Assembly: GCA_900543275.1 (NCBI GenBank)
Contig: UQQL01000075.1
Location: forward strand, 1-8,936
DNA: 8,936 bases
Source of the DNA: an uncultured Collinsella sp.
GTDB lineage: Bacteria; Actinomycetota; Coriobacteriia; Coriobacteriales; Coriobacteriaceae
Direction of reading: 5' to 3'
Each line of letters starts with the position of its first letter. The first letter of the stretch is position 1. The notes under the pieces were generated by a model. It saw only the letters and a list, made by a program, of their open reading frames with translations. It was not told the DNA's origin and made no database searches. The position numbers and the translations under genes were made by a program. Positions 1 through 8,753 of this stretch are shown here, piece after piece.

Positions 1-51
1 AGATCTACACTCTCTCCGTCGTCGGCAGCGTCAGATGTGTATAAGAGACAG
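1..51 (+). other. Untrimmed Illumina Nextera i5 adapter (not genomic)
   Basis: The first 51 bases match the Nextera/Tn5 library structure as I know it. Positions 1-10 (agatctacac) are the 3' end of the P5 primer. Positions 11-18 (tctctccg) are an 8-base index, which I recall as Nextera S511. Positions 19-32 are the read-1 transposon adapter, and 33-51 are the 19-base Tn5 mosaic end agatgtgtataagagacag. Genomic DNA starts at 52, in the middle of infB. This is a sequencing artefact and should not be annotated as biology; in particular it is not a native Tn5 transposon end. Any reading frame crossing it, such as one opening at 37, is chimeric. Confidence 0.98.
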
Positions 52-1607
52 CCGAGGAGGAGAACACCTTCTCGTTCTACGACGATCCCGCCGACCTTAA
101 GCCGCGCGCCCCGGTCGTCACCGTCATGGGCCACGTCGACCACGGCAAGACGAGCCTCCTCGACGCCATCCGTCACACCGGTGTCGCTGCCGGCGAGGCG
201 GGCGGCATCACGCAGGCCATCGGTGCTTCGCAGGTCATGATTAATGACCGCAAGATCACCTTCATCGATACCCCGGGTCATGCCACCTTTACGGCTATGC
301 GTGCCCGTGGTGCCAAGGTGACCGACATCGTTATTCTGATCGTGGCTGCCGACGACGGCGTCATGCCCCAGACGGTCGAGTCGATCAACCACGCCAAGGC
401 CGCCGGCGTACCCATCGTCGTCGCCGTCAACAAGATCGATAAGCCGGGTGCCAACCCCGACCGCGTGCGCCAGGAGCTCACCGAGTACGGCGTCATCCCC
501 GAGGAGTGGGGCGGACAGAACATGTTCGTCAACATCTCGGCCAAGCAGAAGATCGGTATCGACGACCTTCTGGAGACCGTGCTGCTCCAGGCAGACGTGC
601 TCGAGCTCAAGGCCAACCCGGACACCTTTGCCTCCGGCAACGTCCTCGAGGCCAAGCTCGACAAGGGCCGCGGCTCGGTCGCTACCGTGCTCGTGACCCG
701 CGGTACCTTGCACGTGGGCGATACGCTGGTCGCCGGCCTTACCTACGGCCGCGTCCGTGCTATGCTCGACCCCAAGGGTCGCGCCGTCACCGAGGCCGGT
801 CCCTCCGACGCCGTCGAGATCCTGGGCCTGCAGTCCGTGCCCAACGCCGGTGACGAGTTCCGCGTGTTCGAGGACGAGCGTGAGGCTCGCGCGCTTGCTG
901 ACGAGCGTTCGCTCAAGGCCCGTATCGAGGAGCAGAGCCGCGTCAAGCACGTCACGCTCGAGAACCTCTTCGAGACCATTGCCGACGCCGAGGTCAAGGA
1001 GCTCAACCTGATCATCAAGGCCGACGTCCAGGGTTCCATCGAGGCCCTTCAGGACTCGCTCGACAAGATGGATCAGTCCGAGGTTCGCATCAACACGATC
1101 CACTCCGCCGTTGGTGCCATCAACGAGACCGACGTCGTCCTGGCCGACGCCTCCAACGCCATCATCATCGGCTTTGGCGTCCGCCCCGACGGTAAGGCAC
1201 GTTCCGCCGCCGAGCGCGAGGGCGTCGAGATCCGTTGCTACGACGTTATCTACAAGTGCCTCGAGGAACTTGACGCTGCCCGTATCGGCATGCTCAAGCC
1301 CACTGAGGTCGAGGTCTCCACGGGTACCGCGACCGTCCTGGACACCTTCAAGGTGCCCAAAGTCGGCATCGCTGCTGGTGTCCGCGTCGAAGAGGGCGAG
1401 ATCGCCGCGACCGATTCCGTGCGCCTGGTGCGCGACGGCATCGTGGTCTTCAACGGCAAGATTGCCTCGATGCGCCACTACAAGGATGAGGCCAAGAGCC
1501 TCAAGAGCGGTTCCGAGGGCGGCATTGGCCTGGAGAATTTCCAGGACATCAAGCCCGGCGACCAGATCGAGGGTTACCGCATCGACCAGGTTGCCCGTAC
1601 CGAATAG
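52..1607 (+). CDS. infB: Translation initiation factor IF2, 5'-truncated
   Basis: IF2 is the GTPase that brings initiator fMet-tRNA to the 30S subunit and promotes 50S joining. The frame is open from the first genomic base: codons from 54 read EEENTFSFYDDPADLKPRAPVVTV and run straight into an ATG at 126. That ATG is therefore an internal Met, not the start. Numbering from it, the G domain shows G1 GHVDHGKT (2-9), the switch-I GGITQ (26-30), G3 DTPGH (48-52), G4 NKID (102-105) and G5 SAK (138-140). The beta-barrel domain II, domain III (near KADVQGSIEAL, 299-309) and the fMet-tRNA-binding C2 domain follow, ending in a GIGLENFQDIKPGDQIE stretch. The usual Cys of the C2 ECGI motif is Gly here (EGGI). 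About 517 codons remain; the variable N-terminal region, probably several hundred residues, lies off the contig. It is the first gene of the visible operon; the rbfA start lies 11 bases after its stop. Confidence 0.97.
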
Positions 1608-1618
1608 GGGGTAGCGCT

Positions 1619-2029
1619 ATGAAGCAAACGCAGGCAACCCGCCGACTGGGCGAGCAGCTTCGCGAGAAGCTCGGTTATATCCTGCTCTTTGAGGTTTCCG
1701 ATCCGCGCCTCGACCTGGTTACCCTGACTGCGGTCGAGGTCGCGGTGGACCGTTCGTTCGCGCGCGTGTACGTGTCGTGCGATGCGAGCCGCTACGACGA
1801 GGTCATGGAGGCGCTCGCCAGCGCCAAGGGCCGTATTCGCAGCCTGTTGGCTCGCTCGCTCGATTGGCGTGTCACGCCCGAGCTCGATTTTCGCATCGAT
1901 CGCTCGACCGATGAGGCCGAGCGCATCACGCGTGCGCTGGAAAACGTTCCGGCCACGCTGGCGATCGAAAAGGACGAGGACGGCTATCCCATAGCGGATA
2001 CCGCCCAGGAGGCAGCTTTAGATGACTAA
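1619..2029 (+). CDS. rbfA: 30S ribosome-binding factor RbfA
   Basis: RbfA binds immature 30S subunits and assists late maturation of the 16S rRNA 5' end; it is also linked to cold growth. The 136-residue length is normal for the family. The protein is one KH-like domain: an N-terminal helix with ATRRLGEQLREKLGYILL (6-23), the family signature SDPRLDLVTLTAVEVAVDRSFARVYVS (27-53), the AxG kink of the type II KH fold at A69-K70-G71, and the VTPELDFRIDRS segment (85-96). The start has a purine-rich ribosome-binding site at 1606-1611, seven bases before the ATG. It lies directly behind infB, the standard order in bacteria, and overlaps the next gene by eight bases, which suggests translational coupling. 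The C-terminal tail is acidic and short. Confidence 0.96.
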   Translation: MKQTQATRRLGEQLREKLGYILLFEVSDPRLDLVTLTAVEVAVDRSFARVYVSCDASRYDEVMEALASAKGRIRSLLARSLDWRVTPELDFRIDRSTDEAERITRALENVPATLAIEKDEDGYPIADTAQEAALDD

Positions 2030-3065
2030 TTCCGCTGATCTCGCCGCTGGCGAGTCTGCAGATATTACGCGACGCATCCTCGAACTCATCGAGGGTGCGT
2101 CCTCCATTGCGATTTCGGGACATACGTCTCCCGATGGTGACGCCCTGGGCTCCGTGCTTGGTCTGGGCTTATCGCTTATGAAGTTTTTCCCCAACAAGGA
2201 CATTGCGCTGCTGCTGGCAGACGATGATCCGGTGCCGCGCATCTACCGCTTTATGGAGGGCGCCGATTCTCTGGTGCCCGCATCTGCGTACACCGGCAAT
2301 CCGGACCTGTTTATCTCGGTGGATGTGCCGGTCGTCGAGCGCCTCAACAACTCGGCCGAGGTACTTCGCCGCTCAAAGCATGTGGTGTGCTTCGATCACC
2401 ATCCGGCGCGCGAGGAGTTTACCGAGCTGAGCCTGAGGCGTGTTGATGCCGCGGCCTGCGCCATGATCATCGACCGCTTCTTGGATAATTGTGGCATCGT
2501 CGCCCGTGATGGCGTTGCGACTTGCTTGCTGTGCGGCTTGGTGACCGACACCGGGCGTTTCCAGTACCAGAACGCCGATGCTGCCGCGTTCCACGCCGCT
2601 TCGCGCCTGGTAGCACATGGTGCCGATCCGGCTCGTGTCGCGCTCGAGGTCTATCAGAGCATGCGCGTCGAGTTTTTGCACCTCAAGTCCATTGTCATGG
2701 GCCGTATTAAGACGGTCGCACACGGGCGCGTGGCGTATAGCTATGCCTTCCAGAGCGACCTTGAGGCCTGCGGCGTTACCTCGGATGAATGTGACGGTCT
2801 GGTCGATGTTGTGCGTGCGGTGATGGGTGTCGAGGTCTGCCTGTTCTTAAAGGGCATCGACGGCGATACCAAGGTGCGCGGTAATCTGCGCTCCAAGGGT
2901 GACCTCGATGTGTCCGAGATCGCTGCCAACTTTGGCGGTGGCGGGCATCATGCCGCCGCCGGCTTTACCAACAACGGAACGATTCGCGAGACGCTCGCCG
3001 TGGCACTTCCCATGCTGGCCGAGCTGGTGGGGGAGGATCCCGCTTCGGTGACCGTCGAGCTCTAA
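2022..3065 (+). CDS. nrnA: DHH/DHHA1 phosphoesterase (NrnA-type oligoribonuclease / pAp phosphatase)
   Basis: This is a cytosolic Mn-dependent phosphoesterase of the DHH-DHHA1 family, 347 residues, the usual NrnA size. Family members degrade 2-5-mer RNA (nanoRNA) and dephosphorylate pAp. The mycobacterial relative Rv2837c also cleaves c-di-AMP, so that activity is possible but not shown here. Metal ligands are visible: H34, D38 and D40 in GHTSPDGDALGS, D101, the DHH motif D125-H126-H127 in CFDHHPAREEF, and D176 in GLVTDTGRF. The C-terminal DHHA1 domain carries the substrate-binding VRGNLRSK (285-292) and GGGGHHAAAGF (305-315). The start overlaps rbfA by eight bases and has a strong AGGAGG at 2007-2012. 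The rbfA-nrnA-truB neighbourhood is widely conserved. I cannot separate NrnA from close DHH paralogues beyond this. Confidence 0.92.
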   Translation: MTNSADLAAGESADITRRILELIEGASSIAISGHTSPDGDALGSVLGLGLSLMKFFPNKDIALLLADDDPVPRIYRFMEGADSLVPASAYTGNPDLFISVDVPVVERLNNSAEVLRRSKHVVCFDHHPAREEFTELSLRRVDAAACAMIIDRFLDNCGIVARDGVATCLLCGLVTDTGRFQYQNADAAAFHAASRLVAHGADPARVALEVYQSMRVEFLHLKSIVMGRIKTVAHGRVAYSYAFQSDLEACGVTSDECDGLVDVVRAVMGVEVCLFLKGIDGDTKVRGNLRSKGDLDVSEIAANFGGGGHHAAAGFTNNGTIRETLAVALPMLAELVGEDPASVTVEL

Positions 3066-3080
3066 TTTTTTGGATGGTAC

Positions 3081-4013
3081 ATGGCTCGTCGTACGCCTTC
3101 TCAATTGAATATGCTGCTCGCCGTCGATAAGCCGGTGGGCTGTACGTCCCACGATGTGGTTTCACAATGCCGTCGCGCCCTTCACGAACGGCGTGTCGGT
3201 CATGCCGGCACGCTCGACCCCATGGCATCCGGCGTCATGGTGGTGGGTGTGGGCCAGGCCACTCGTCTGCTGGGCATGCTCACCCTCGACACGAAAAGCT
3301 ACGTCGCCGACATTTCGTTTGGTGTCGAGACCAATACCGACGATGCGGAGGGCGAGGCGGCCCGCACCGTTTCCGTTGCCCCCGAGCTGCACGACATGGC
3401 CTACGCCCGTGAACAGCTGGCTGCCATGCTGGGGCCGCAGATGCAGGTCCCGCCGGCGTTCTCGGCTATCTCGGTCAACGGCGTTCGCGCGTACAAGTCT
3501 GCTCGTGAGGGCAATGCCGTTGACCTGCCCCCGCGTCCCGTCGAGGTGTATGCCGCCGATCTGATCGCCATGAGCGGCGAGGGCGATGCTTGTGTTTGGA
3601 CCGTGGCATTTTCGGTGAGCAAGGGCACCTATATCCGCGCGCTCGCTCGTGATTTGGGTCGTGCGTGCGATAGCGCCGCGCACATTTCCGCGCTACGCCG
3701 GACGGCATCCGGCGTGGTTTCCATTGGCGTCTGTCATGCGGTGGAGGAACTTTCTCCTGAGTCTGCGACTGTCTTTGCTTTGGACCCCATCGCGGCCCTG
3801 GGCGCCACGCGTGTCGACTTGCCGGGCAACCTTGCCGATGACCTGCTCTGCGGCAGGCGCATTCCCGTTGACCGCGCGCTTGTCGACTTCGATGCTTCGA
3901 AGGCGCCGTTTGCGCTGGTGCTCGATGGTGGGCTCAAGGCGCTTGCCCGCATTGAGGACGGTCGCTTTGTGATGGAACACGTGTTTCCGCAGGCAATCGG
4001 CGGTGTTCGATGA
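3081..4013 (+). CDS. truB: tRNA pseudouridine(55) synthase TruB
   Basis: TruB isomerises U55 in the T-loop of tRNAs to pseudouridine. The 310-residue protein has the family motifs in order: LLAVDKPVGCTSHDVV (12-27), GHAGTLDPMASG (40-51) with catalytic Asp46, Y74 in the KSYVADISFGVETNTDD region, PPAFSAISVNGVRAY (124-138), SKGTYIRALARDLG (180-193) and HISALRRTASG (201-211). Residues about 245-310 form a C-terminal PUA-like region. The start at 3081 follows nrnA by 15 bases and has a modest GGATGG site at 3072-3077. Many TruB proteins begin close to the ILLVDKP motif, so Met11 at 3111 is an alternative, but no ribosome-binding site precedes it. The stop overlaps the ribF start in an ATGA arrangement. 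Confidence 0.97.
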   Translation: MARRTPSQLNMLLAVDKPVGCTSHDVVSQCRRALHERRVGHAGTLDPMASGVMVVGVGQATRLLGMLTLDTKSYVADISFGVETNTDDAEGEAARTVSVAPELHDMAYAREQLAAMLGPQMQVPPAFSAISVNGVRAYKSAREGNAVDLPPRPVEVYAADLIAMSGEGDACVWTVAFSVSKGTYIRALARDLGRACDSAAHISALRRTASGVVSIGVCHAVEELSPESATVFALDPIAALGATRVDLPGNLADDLLCGRRIPVDRALVDFDASKAPFALVLDGGLKALARIEDGRFVMEHVFPQAIGGVR

Positions 4014-5017
4014 TGCTGGCCCCCCACGAGCTCGCGCGTATCTTTTTTGCAGGCGAGTCGGGCGAGGCGCGCGTCGTTCCCGCCGCCGCGTTTGATGGGT
4101 GTGGGCGTTTAGGTGCTGCCTCGATTGCCATCGGCGTGTTCGATGGCGTACATCGGGGACACCGCGAACTAATTGACGCCGTGGTGCGCGACGCCCGTGA
4201 CCATAACTGCCGCGCAGTTGTGGTCACCTTCGATCCCGATCCGGACGTCGTGGTGAGTCCTTCGCCCGCTCAAAAACTGATGACGACGGCCGACCGCCTG
4301 CATGCCCTGGCTCTCACTGGGGTCGATGCGGTTGTCGCCGTTCCTTTTACGCCCGCGGTGGCGGCACTCGATCATGTCGGTTTTTTCTCACTGCTGTCGC
4401 GCGTTGTCGATATTCGCTCGATTCGCGTGGGCAGCGACTTTAGGCTGGGTCGCGGTGGCGCTTCGGGTGTTGCCGAGATGCGGGTATGGGGTGCCGAGCG
4501 CGGTGTTGATGTCTATGGCCACGAACTGCTGTGCGTCAATGGGCAGACGATTTGCGCCACCCGTATTCGCCAGGAGTTGCGTCAGGGTCATGTTGAGCTT
4601 GCCGCCGAGCTGCTCGGACGTCCGTACATGCTGCGCGGCGTGGTCGCCGGTGGCCGTCATCAGGGCTCTGACATGGGCTTTCCCACGGCAAACATTCAGG
4701 TGCCCGATGGCATTCAGGTGCCTGCCGATGGCGTTTACGAGGGCCTGGTGCTGGTCGACGGTACCGTGTGGCCCGCTGCCGTTAACGTGGGCCTGCCGCC
4801 GACGTATGCCGACGATGCCGCCTCGGCGCATCTGGAGGCTAATCTGATTGGGTATACGGGTGACTTGTATGGAGCGTCCATCTCGCTGGCGTTTACGCGC
4901 TGGCTGCGCCCGTCGCGCGTGTTCGATTCGCTGGACGAGTTGATCGCGACCGTCGAGGGTAATATTGACGATATTCGCCACAACTTGGGTGAGCAGGGGG
5001 TGAGCATCCGTGATTAG
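4010..5017 (+). CDS. ribF: Bifunctional riboflavin kinase / FAD synthetase
   Basis: RibF phosphorylates riboflavin to FMN and then adenylylates FMN to FAD. The 335-residue length is typical. The N-terminal nucleotidyltransferase half has GVFDGVHRGH (42-51), TFDPDPD (73-79), VGSDFRLGRGG (140-150) and the TRIR motif (184-187). The C-terminal kinase half has GRPYMLRGVVAGGRHQGSDMGFPTANI (203-229) with the PTAN nucleotide/metal motif, NVGLPPTY (259-266), probable catalytic Glu276, and GDLYG (284-288). Both halves look intact, so both activities are expected. The start is a double ATG (4010 and 4013) overlapping the truB stop by four bases, which suggests re-initiation by terminating ribosomes. No FMN riboswitch can fit here, because there is no untranslated leader. 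The 3' end overlaps dnaG by eight bases. Confidence 0.95.
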   Translation: MMLAPHELARIFFAGESGEARVVPAAAFDGCGRLGAASIAIGVFDGVHRGHRELIDAVVRDARDHNCRAVVVTFDPDPDVVVSPSPAQKLMTTADRLHALALTGVDAVVAVPFTPAVAALDHVGFFSLLSRVVDIRSIRVGSDFRLGRGGASGVAEMRVWGAERGVDVYGHELLCVNGQTICATRIRQELRQGHVELAAELLGRPYMLRGVVAGGRHQGSDMGFPTANIQVPDGIQVPADGVYEGLVLVDGTVWPAAVNVGLPPTYADDAASAHLEANLIGYTGDLYGASISLAFTRWLRPSRVFDSLDELIATVEGNIDDIRHNLGEQGVSIRD

Positions 5018-7118
5018 CGATGAGGAAAAAGACCAGGTACGCGCTGCGTCCGACCTGGTTGCCATCGTGCAGGAAACGGTTGAGCTCAAGCCCCGAGGCC
5101 ACGAGTTTTGGGGCTGCTGCCCCTTCCATGGCGAAAAGACGCCGTCCTTTCACATTATCCCTGCCTCGCAGGTGTGGCATTGCTTTGGCTGCGGTGAGGG
5201 CGGCGACGTTTTCACCTACATTATGAAGCGCGAAAACCTGAGCTTTCCCGAGTCGATACGCTACCTTGCCGATCGTGCCGGCATTGAGCTGCACGATACC
5301 GGTGCCCGTCGCGAGCGTGGCACCAAGCGTGCCCGCATCTACGACCTATGCGCCGAGACGGCTCAGTTCTACCACACCATGCTCATGCGCGGTAAGGATG
5401 GCCGGCCGCGTGAGTACTTTGCCAGCCGCGGTATGGGCGGCGATGTCTGTCGCCGCTACTGTCTGGGCTTTGCGCCGGGCCGCAACATGCTGGTGGCTCA
5501 TCTGTCGCAGGCGGGCTTTACCCCACAGGAGATGATTGATGCCAACGTGGCTGTCAGCCGCGGGCGCGGGCAGCTTGCCGACCGCTTCTACGACCGCGTG
5601 ATGTTCCCCATCTTTGACGAGCAGGGTCACAACATCGCCTTTGGCGGGCGCATCATGGGTGACGGCCAACCCAAGTACCTCAACACCGCCGAGACGAGCG
5701 TGTTCCATAAAAAGCGAAACCTCTATGGCTTTAACTGGGCCAAGGAGTTTATCGTCGCGCAGGATACGGCCATCGTGGTGGAGGGCTATACCGATTGTAT
5801 CGCCTGCTGGGAGGCGGGGATCAAAAACGTTGTCGCCACGCTGGGCACCGCGCTCACGGAGCATCACGTCAAGACGCTCACCCGCTTTGCCAAGCGTATC
5901 GTGTATATGTTCGATGGCGATGCCGCGGGCCAGAAGGCCGCCCGTCGCGCGATTCAATTTATCGAGCAGGATTCGATGGACCTGCGCTGCGTGGTGCTGC
6001 CCGACGGCAACGACCCCATGGAGTTCATCACGGCGCATGGTGGACAGGAGCTTCAGGCGCGCATCGACGCTGCCGAGCCGCTCATGGACTTTGTCTACCG
6101 TTCGCTGCAGGAGTCGAGTGACATCACCACGCCGGGCGGTCGTGCCAAGGCGCTGGAAGATGCGCTGACGCTTATCTATCCGCTGCGCGATAGCTATATG
6201 ATCGATACATACTTTATCCAGATTGCCGATCTGCTGGGTTTGGATCTGGAGACGGTTCGCGCGAGTTCGGGTCGCGTGTTTCGCGATGTCGCCAAGCGCG
6301 AAGATGCGGAACGACGTCGTGAGCAGAACTATGAACGCCAGCGGGCGCAAGCCGAGCGCTCTGGTAGCGCGGGCGGTCGGACGTCTGGTTCGCAGGGGGC
6401 ATCTCGCGGTGCTTGGGCATCGGGCGCGACGCCGCCGGTGTCCGCGCCGGTCGAAGAAGAGCCGTATGACTACGTCCCGCTCGATGCCTACGGTGCCGCG
6501 CCCGTGGAGGTCGTCGACGACCTGCCGCCGATCGATGTGCCTGATGGTATTGGTGCTGTGCCTGTGACTGATGGTTCGGGCGCTCCGGCTGCGGCGGCGC
6601 CGATGGTTCTTACTGATCTTGAGCGCAAGTCCTTGGCAGGGGAGCGCGAGCTGTTGACGATGCTCACGAGCTACCCCGACCTGTTCCGCACGTATGCCGA
6701 CCGCATCTGCTCTATCGAGTGGGTTGACCCACGTCACGAGTCCATCGCATGGGCCGTTCTGGCAACGCCGCCGGGAACCGATCCTGCAGCCTGCATGGAT
6801 GCGGCGCGCTCGGTGTGTCCCGAGGCGGCAACGCTTGTGAGTGCCGGGCGCATCTCGGCGACGAGCAAGCACCCCACCGAGACGAACATCGTGTTTATGC
6901 TTGATACGCTCGAGCTCTACACCATCAAGCGCCGCATGCGTGCCGCACAGGCCAAGCTGCGCCAGGACCGTTCGCTCGATGATGAGGCCCGTCGCGCGCT
7001 GACCGTGCAGGCCGCGCAGGATTCGCAGCGTCAACGCGAGCTGCAAAAGTCTATCGGCGGCGTGGCGGACCCGTTCCGTTTGATCGGTCTGGAGACCGCG
7101 GGCACCGAACAGGCCTAG
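5010..7118 (+). CDS. dnaG: DNA primase DnaG
   Basis: DnaG makes the RNA primers used by the replisome. The 702-residue protein starts at a GTG (5010) with a CAGGGGG site ending at 5000, and overlaps ribF by eight bases. The CHC2 zinc domain has ligands C37, H40, C58 and C61 (CPFHGEKTPSF ... WHCFGCGEGGDVF). The RNA-polymerase core shows DRFYDRVMFPIFDEQGHNIAFGGR (191-214). The TOPRIM fold has VVEGYTD (256-262, with E258 and D262) and FDGDAAGQKAA (301-311, with D302 and D304). A low-complexity linker spans about 428-535: first basic and Arg/Glu-rich, then Gly/Ser, then acidic and Pro-rich. The DnaB-binding C-terminal domain begins near LERKSLAGERELLTML (537-552). At about 700 residues it is roughly 100 longer than common primases, mostly from the linker. 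Confidence 0.97.
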   Translation: MISDEEKDQVRAASDLVAIVQETVELKPRGHEFWGCCPFHGEKTPSFHIIPASQVWHCFGCGEGGDVFTYIMKRENLSFPESIRYLADRAGIELHDTGARRERGTKRARIYDLCAETAQFYHTMLMRGKDGRPREYFASRGMGGDVCRRYCLGFAPGRNMLVAHLSQAGFTPQEMIDANVAVSRGRGQLADRFYDRVMFPIFDEQGHNIAFGGRIMGDGQPKYLNTAETSVFHKKRNLYGFNWAKEFIVAQDTAIVVEGYTDCIACWEAGIKNVVATLGTALTEHHVKTLTRFAKRIVYMFDGDAAGQKAARRAIQFIEQDSMDLRCVVLPDGNDPMEFITAHGGQELQARIDAAEPLMDFVYRSLQESSDITTPGGRAKALEDALTLIYPLRDSYMIDTYFIQIADLLGLDLETVRASSGRVFRDVAKREDAERRREQNYERQRAQAERSGSAGGRTSGSQGASRGAWASGATPPVSAPVEEEPYDYVPLDAYGAAPVEVVDDLPPIDVPDGIGAVPVTDGSGAPAAAAPMVLTDLERKSLAGERELLTMLTSYPDLFRTYADRICSIEWVDPRHESIAWAVLATPPGTDPAACMDAARSVCPEAATLVSAGRISATSKHPTETNIVFMLDTLELYTIKRRMRAAQAKLRQDRSLDDEARRALTVQAAQDSQRQRELQKSIGGVADPFRLIGLETAGTEQA

Positions 7119-7228
7119 ATGTTGTGGTCAAGCAGCGTATTCTCGCCTATATCCAGTCCTCTTTTTGGGTATAGACGTCAATGTGTGTGCTAAAGTAATG
7201 AGTCCTGTGGACTATGAAGGGAGAATCT
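7119..7228 (+). promoter_or_regulatory. dnaG-rpoD intergenic region with probable rpoD promoter
   Basis: This is the only sizeable gap in the gene block. The best promoter candidate is an extended -10, TGC-TAAAGT at 7188-7196 (the hexamer matches TATAAT at 4 of 6 positions, with an upstream TGn). This would start RNA near 7203 and give a leader of about 26 bases to the GTG at 7229. No good -35 sits at the right distance: TTGGGT (7165-7170) is 20 bases away and TAGACG (7172-7177) only 13. An imperfect inverted repeat, TATATCC (7148-7154) with GGGTATA (7167-7173), lies just upstream and could be an operator. I see no convincing terminator after dnaG, so read-through from the upstream operon is also likely. 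Confidence 0.4.
7217..7223 (+). promoter_or_regulatory. Ribosome-binding site that selects the rpoD GTG start
   Basis: The purine-rich AAGGGAG sits five bases before the GTG at 7229. The in-frame ATG at 7214 lies immediately before this site and has no ribosome-binding site of its own in the preceding bases (aatgagtcctgtggact). GTG at 7229 is therefore the better start, shortening the longest open frame by five codons. Confidence 0.75.
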
Positions 7229-8578
<1,350 letters not shown>

Positions 8579-8590
8579 CCTCGCAAGCAA

Positions 8591-8627
8591 GAAGCGCCCT
8601 CAAGCACATCCGCTTGGGGGCGCCTTC
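8591..8627 (+). terminator. GC-rich hairpin after rpoD, probable terminator
   Basis: Twelve bases after the rpoD stop, gaagcgccctcaagc (8591-8605) can pair with gcttgggggcgccttc (8612-8627) around a six-base loop, acatcc. The inner 12 pairs are continuous with one G-U wobble. Three further pairs form past a single bulged C. The stem is strong, but the sequence after it (atgtagtc) is not a U-rich tract, so it may be a weak or factor-assisted terminator or a 3'-end stabiliser. Confidence 0.6.
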
Positions 8628-8641
8628 ATGTAGTCATTGGG

Positions 8642-8669
8642 TAGTCATTGAGGACGTCCCCATTGATTA
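8642..8669. repeat. 28-base imperfect palindrome with a duplicated half-arm
   Basis: Positions 8642-8669 form a palindrome centred between 8655 and 8656 on the perfect core ggacgtcc (8652-8659). Of 14 base-pair positions, 11 are Watson-Crick, one is G-T and two mismatch. The left arm's first ten bases also occur just upstream, so gtagtcattg appears at 8630-8639 and again at 8641-8650. The element lies between the rpoD hairpin and the tRNA promoter. It could be a protein-binding site or a copy of a dispersed intergenic repeat; its function is unknown to me. Confidence 0.55.
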
Positions 8670-8672
8670 GGT

Positions 8673-8723
8673 CGGAAAAATTCTCAAAAAAGTTCTTGCC
8701 CTGAGCTGATTCGTCCGTATAAT
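8673..8723 (+). promoter_or_regulatory. Strong sigma-70-type promoter for the tRNA-Asn genes
   Basis: A perfect -10 TATAAT lies at 8718-8723 and a -35 TTGCCC at 8696-8701, with a 16-base spacer. The A/T-rich tract directly upstream (8676-8692, two A runs separated by ttctc) resembles an UP element, as found at highly expressed stable-RNA promoters. Transcription should start near 8730, leaving a leader of about 24 bases before the first tRNA at 8754. No second promoter is seen between the tRNA copies, so both are probably cotranscribed. Confidence 0.8.
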
Positions 8724-8753
8724 AAACTTCGTTGCTTGAGAGCACGCACCTAT

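Noticed and set aside
33..51. Tn5 mosaic end as evidence of a native transposon
   Set aside because: It is preceded in exact register by the Nextera read-1 adapter, an index and the P5 tail, so it comes from library preparation.
4010..4140. Possible FMN riboswitch controlling ribF
   Set aside because: ribF begins inside truB with no leader, and I see no RFN-type conserved element upstream.
4388..5089. Minus-strand frame of 233 codons opposite ribF and the dnaG start
   Set aside because: It spans two confirmed + strand genes, including their overlap, and shows no coding character of its own.
5346..7046. Very long open frame on the minus strand (566 codons) opposite dnaG
   Set aside because: The + strand dnaG is certain from its zinc, core and TOPRIM motifs. 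The antisense frame is Arg/His-rich with no recognisable domain, as expected from GC-biased third positions leaving few antisense stops.
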